The position numbers and the translations under genes were made by a program. A stretch of DNA of 8,618 nt from Firmicutes bacterium UBA2296 (GTDB lineage: Bacteria; Bacillota; UBA994): positions 1 through 8,618 of the forward strand of contig DDWC01000196.1 in NCBI GenBank assembly GCA_002345475.1, written 5' to 3'. This document shows, one piece after another, positions 5,825 through 8,618 of the stretch. Every line of letters starts with the position of its first letter. Position 1 is the stretch's first letter. Under the pieces are notes generated by a model. The model saw nothing but the letters and a program-made list of their open reading frames with translations. It was not told the origin of the DNA and did not search any database.

Positions 5825-6117
5825 ATGGGCCGAAGTGTGCAGCGGGTGAATGGGTTGAAATAGGCTGGACAGCATTCTCTGCCGAGAATCGTTCCCGAGA
5901 CATCCCTGAAGAAACGCAAAAAGTACCTATGCTGGCGCGCGTCAAGGGGTTTGCACTGTCAGAAGCGAGCCTCGGCGAAAAGGTAAGCCTGCGAACGACA
6001 ACGGGGCGAGTTCTCACTGGTGAGTTGCTGGTTGTGCGGCCCCACTATACCCACAGTTTTGGCACGCCGCAGCCAGAGCTTCTGGAAATAGGCCTGAAGC
6101 TGCGCGAGGGGGTTTAG
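5821..6117 (+). CDS. ortA: 2-amino-4-oxopentanoate thiolase, small (alpha) subunit
   Basis: OrtA is the small partner of OrtB in the PLP-dependent thiolase that splits 2-amino-4-oxopentanoate with CoA into alanine and acetyl-CoA. The 98-residue product has the expected size. It has the family pattern: a WVEI segment near the N-terminus (11-14), VPMLARVKGF (35-44), a small beta-rich core with TTTGRVLTGEL (59-69), and a PHYTHSFG motif (74-81). ATG 5821 overlaps the ord TGA (ATGA, 5821-5824), indicating translational coupling and a matched protein supply. Its stop is 2 nt before ortB. The protein has no recognisable catalytic site of its own, so its identity depends partly on gene context, which is diagnostic here. 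Confidence 0.9.
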   Translation: MNGPKCAAGEWVEIGWTAFSAENRSRDIPEETQKVPMLARVKGFALSEASLGEKVSLRTTTGRVLTGELLVVRPHYTHSFGTPQPELLEIGLKLREGV

Positions 6118-6119
6118 CA

Positions 6120-7526
6120 ATGTCTTCCTATTCGGAGATAATGGCGCGACGCAACGAGATAATCAGGAGTTCCACCCGCTTCGATTACGAGCAATTCGAG
6201 CAGTACGGTCTGGCTTTTGACTATGAAGCCATGATGCAGAACACCGGCTATTCTCATGAGCAGATTCGCGATATTCAGCACAACACGGGGGTAGGAAGTA
6301 CCCCCCTTCTGGAACTGCGTAACATAACGAAGCTGGCGCGGCAGGTGTCCCCCCGCGGGCGCGGGGCTAGAATCTTCATCAAGGATGAGGCCGCTAACCC
6401 TTCGGGCAGCTTCAAGGCGCGTCGAGCAGCTGTATCCGTATACCACGCCCAGCGATACGGTTTCAGGGGCGTTGCTGCAGCGACGTCAGGAAATTATGGT
6501 GCTGCAGTAGCCTCGCAGGCGGCGATGCTGGGCCTGAAGTGCATTATAGTGCAGGAGGTTTTTGACAGTCAGGGGCTGGGCCAGCCGGAAATTATCGAAA
6601 AGGGACGGGCCTGCGAGGCATACGGGGCAGAAGTTGTCCAGCTAACAGTGGGCCCCGAGCTGTTTGCCGTGTACTTGCAGATCCTTGCTGAAACCGGCTA
6701 CTTTAACGCCTCCTTGTATACCCCTTTTGGTATTGCGGGTATTGAGACTCTTGGCAGTGAACTGGCCGAGCAAGTCAGTGCAAACACGGGCGGCCCGCCG
6801 GACGTGGTGGTGGTTACCCATGCCGGAGGTGGCAATATAACGGGGACCGCCCGCGGTCTGCGCTTAGCTGGAGCGAGCAAAACCCAGGTTGTCGCAGCCA
6901 GCGTCGATTTGAGCGGGTTACATATGGCCAGCGATGTGGACTTCAATCGCAAATCTTTCACCACGGGTCATACCGGATTCGGCATGCCCTTTGCCACGTG
7001 GCCGGACCGGGCTGACGTCCCGCGCAACGCGGCCAGAGCACTGCGCTACATGGATCGCTATGTCACGGTCTCACAGGGCGAGGTGTTCTATGCAACGGAG
7101 ATGTTGGCGCAGCTGGAAGGTCTGGAGCGCGGGCCGGCCGGAAACACCGCGCTGGCAGCCGCTTTCGTTCTGGCGCAGGAGATGGATGATTCTCAGACCA
7201 TAGTTGTCCAGGAGACGGAGTATACCGGTGCTGGCAAACACCCCAACGCCCAGTTGGCATTTGCCAGGGAACGGGGAGTAGTTGTCAGCAGCGGTGACCC
7301 ACGGCAAAGCCGTCCCGGCGAGACAATTATCATCCCGGATCATCCAGCGAGAATGGGTGTGCACGAAGTCGAACTGAATCACCTGCGGCGATCCTATTTG
7401 CGCAATGCGCTGAATGCCAAGGGCCACAATGTGCTGGAGCCAATCGAACGGGAATTTCTTCTGGCCGACTCGCGGGCAGACGAAACCCTGCTAACTGAAG
7501 TACAGCAGTCATTTGTAAGGAGGTAG
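6120..7526 (+). CDS. ortB: 2-amino-4-oxopentanoate thiolase, PLP-binding (beta) subunit
   Basis: OrtB carries pyridoxal phosphate and, with OrtA, performs CoA-dependent cleavage of 2-amino-4-oxopentanoate to alanine and acetyl-CoA. It is an unusual thiolase built on the fold-type II PLP scaffold (threonine synthase/cysteine synthase relatives). In this 468-residue protein the PLP lysine is Lys99 in NPSGSFKARR. SGNYGAAV (123-130) matches the loop near the cofactor and THAGGGN (233-239) is the Gly-rich phosphate-binding loop. About 60 residues precede the catalytic core (GVGSTPLLEL at 57-66), and a C-terminal extension follows it, as expected for OrtB. ATG 6120 lies 2 nt after ortA, with a GAGGGGG site at the end of ortA. 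Without the neighbours it could be mistaken for threonine synthase or a dehydratase; the context settles it. Confidence 0.93.
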   Translation: MSSYSEIMARRNEIIRSSTRFDYEQFEQYGLAFDYEAMMQNTGYSHEQIRDIQHNTGVGSTPLLELRNITKLARQVSPRGRGARIFIKDEAANPSGSFKARRAAVSVYHAQRYGFRGVAAATSGNYGAAVASQAAMLGLKCIIVQEVFDSQGLGQPEIIEKGRACEAYGAEVVQLTVGPELFAVYLQILAETGYFNASLYTPFGIAGIETLGSELAEQVSANTGGPPDVVVVTHAGGGNITGTARGLRLAGASKTQVVAASVDLSGLHMASDVDFNRKSFTTGHTGFGMPFATWPDRADVPRNAARALRYMDRYVTVSQGEVFYATEMLAQLEGLERGPAGNTALAAAFVLAQEMDDSQTIVVQETEYTGAGKHPNAQLAFARERGVVVSSGDPRQSRPGETIIIPDHPARMGVHEVELNHLRRSYLRNALNAKGHNVLEPIEREFLLADSRADETLLTEVQQSFVRR

Positions 7527-7530
7527 AAGA

Positions 7531-7905
7531 ATGCATCGCGACAGTGACTACCAGGTGCGCAGAAAACATCTTGAAGGACTCAGTGAAGGCGAACTAGATA
7601 AGAAGTTTTGGGAGTTAGCAAACCAGATCGTGAAGCCTCTGGTAGAGATGGCACACGGGCATACTTCTCCATCCATCGAGAGATCAGTTCTTTTGCGCCT
7701 GGGCTTTGACAGCATGTCAGCGGGCGTCCTGGTTAAGCGTGTTGAGGAACTGGGCCTCCTTGGGCACGGAGCCGGCAATGTGCTGCTCAAACTATCTCAC
7801 GCCATGGGGACAGATATCCAGGTAGCATCTGAGATAATCTTGACAGAAGCCGGCGGGGCAAAGGCTAGAGAGCTGTTCCTGGCCAGTGAGGAGAGTGCAG
7901 AATGA
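7531..7905 (+). CDS. oraS: D-ornithine 4,5-aminomutase, small (S) subunit
   Basis: OraS is the small subunit of the adenosylcobalamin- and PLP-dependent aminomutase that moves the terminal amino group of D-ornithine from C5 to C4, giving 2,4-diaminopentanoate. The 124-residue product is the expected length (about 120). The characteristic segments are SPSIERSVLLRLGFDS (46-61) and the Gly-rich GLLGHGAGN (75-83), within a helical, cofactor-free protein that packs on OraE. The start at ATG 7531 is set by AAGGAGG at 7517-7523, which lies within the last codons of ortB and continues into its stop. Its own stop overlaps the oraE start (ATGA, 7902-7905), as expected for subunits needed in equal amounts. 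Confidence 0.94.
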   Translation: MHRDSDYQVRRKHLEGLSEGELDKKFWELANQIVKPLVEMAHGHTSPSIERSVLLRLGFDSMSAGVLVKRVEELGLLGHGAGNVLLKLSHAMGTDIQVASEIILTEAGGAKARELFLASEESAE

Positions 7906-8618
7906 GTCTAGATAAGAATTCAAAGATTGACGTTGCGCAGATTCTGCAAGACCTCGATAAATACCGCCCCAGGCGAAAAGGGTGGACATGGCGCAAACAG
8001 GTACCTGATCAGAAAATCTATGGAATAACGTACAAGCAGACGTCTGAGAGTCTCCAGCAAAGCATACCAATGCCAGCGGCCAAGCATTTTGGCAATATCG
8101 ACCCCCAGCCTGATTGCGTCATTACAACGGAAATTGCCTCAGGGCGCTTTGAAGACGACATCAGACGCATGCGCATGGCCGCCTGGCACGGGGCAGATCA
8201 CATCATGGTTATTCGCACCGCGGGGCAGAGCCATTACGATGGTCTGATCGAAGGCACTCCGGAGGGAGTGGGCGGAGTTCCCATCACCAGAAAACAGATA
8301 AGGGCAACGCGCAAAGCTCTTGATATGATTGAAGATGAAGTGGGTCGGCCCATAAACTTTCATTCATACGTCAGCGGAGTCGCCGGACCAGAAATAGCGG
8401 TACTCTTTGCCGAAGAAGGGGTCAATGGTGCTCACCAGGATCCCCAGTACAACGTGCTTTACCGCAACGTAAACATGCTGCGCAGCTTCGTAGACGCCGC
8501 AGTGGCCAAGAGCATCATGGCCAGCCAGGGTATGGCTCAGATAGACGGCGCGCACAATGCCAATGCCACCGCCCGCGAAGGTTGGAAGGTGATGCCAGAG
8601 CTTATGGTCCAGCATGCT
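7902..8618 (+). CDS. oraE: D-ornithine 4,5-aminomutase, large (E) subunit (3'-truncated by window edge)
   Basis: OraE is the catalytic subunit of D-ornithine 4,5-aminomutase and binds both adenosylcobalamin and PLP. The frame stays open from ATG 7902 to the window end: 239 codons, about a third of the roughly 730-residue family length. The visible part is the start of the TIM-barrel domain and is very highly conserved: RRKGWTWR (24-31), DPQPDCVITTEIASGRFEDD (67-86), MAAWHGADHIMVIRTAGQSH (92-111), YVSGVAGPEIA (156-166), and IDGAHNANATARE (214-226). The DxHxxG cobalamin motif and the PLP lysine are in the C-terminal Rossmann domain outside the window, so activity cannot be confirmed. The start overlaps the oraS stop by 4 nt and has GAGGAG (7888-7893) 8 nt upstream. 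Confidence 0.96.
   Translation, partial: MSLDKNSKIDVAQILQDLDKYRPRRKGWTWRKQVPDQKIYGITYKQTSESLQQSIPMPAAKHFGNIDPQPDCVITTEIASGRFEDDIRRMRMAAWHGADHIMVIRTAGQSHYDGLIEGTPEGVGGVPITRKQIRATRKALDMIEDEVGRPINFHSYVSGVAGPEIAVLFAEEGVNGAHQDPQYNVLYRNVNMLRSFVDAAVAKSIMASQGMAQIDGAHNANATAREGWKVMPELMVQHA

Noticed and set aside
5119..6017. Minus-strand ORFs antisense to ord and ortA
   Set aside because: They are shadows created by codon bias in the opposite strand, with low-complexity or arginine/proline/serine-rich translations.
6120..7526. Threonine synthase or diaminopropionate ammonia-lyase for the PLP enzyme
   Set aside because: The fold is shared, but the coupled ortA, ord and oraS/oraE genes identify it as OrtB.
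8139..8615. Minus-strand ORFs at the window end
   Set aside because: They lie antisense to the highly conserved oraE reading frame, which stays open to the window end.

Overview
The window looks like a chromosomal segment from an anaerobic, amino-acid-fermenting Bacillota (Clostridia-type, moderately GC-rich). I infer this from the gene order ecfT-truA-rplM-rpsI, which is typical of Firmicutes downstream of rpoA-rplQ-ecfA, from strong AGGAGG-type ribosome binding sites, and from an ornithine-fermentation cluster like that known from Clostridium sticklandii. Genus-level placement is not possible from this sequence alone.

Region 1 (1-2378, + strand, housekeeping): the 3' part of ecfT (vitamin/metal ECF transporter membrane subunit) overlaps truA (tRNA pseudouridine synthase, TTG start). 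A near-consensus sigma-A promoter then drives rplM-rpsI (ribosomal proteins L13 and S9) through a short leader that can fold in two mutually exclusive ways. The operon ends in an unusually long, perfect 23-bp hairpin with a GCAA loop.

Region 2 (2379-4518, - strand): a short junction carries a GC-rich direct repeat. Two co-directional genes converge on the ribosomal operon: an M24-family Xaa-Pro peptidase-like enzyme with all five metal ligands, then a creatininase-superfamily amidohydrolase. Both look catalytically intact. Their exact substrates are not readable from the sequence.

Region 3 (4519-4786): an AT-rich divergent intergenic region with a GATC-centred imperfect palindrome, a weak sigma-A promoter candidate, a weak terminator-like hairpin and a 10-bp direct repeat.

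Region 4 (4787-8618, + strand, running off the window): ord-ortA-ortB-oraS-oraE, the oxidative branch of anaerobic ornithine degradation. OraSE (adenosylcobalamin and PLP dependent) turns D-ornithine into 2,4-diaminopentanoate. Ord deaminates this oxidatively to 2-amino-4-oxopentanoate. OrtAB cleaves that with CoA to alanine and acetyl-CoA. The genes overlap or are 2-4 nt apart, so they are almost certainly one translationally coupled operon. The end of oraE, and any ornithine racemase (orr) or transporter, lie outside the window.

The most unusual aspect is the pairing of the ornithine operon with a divergent creatininase-family/M24 pair, which could supply substrate by opening an amide or peptide precursor. 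That link is a hypothesis. No mobile element, CRISPR array, tRNA or rRNA was seen.
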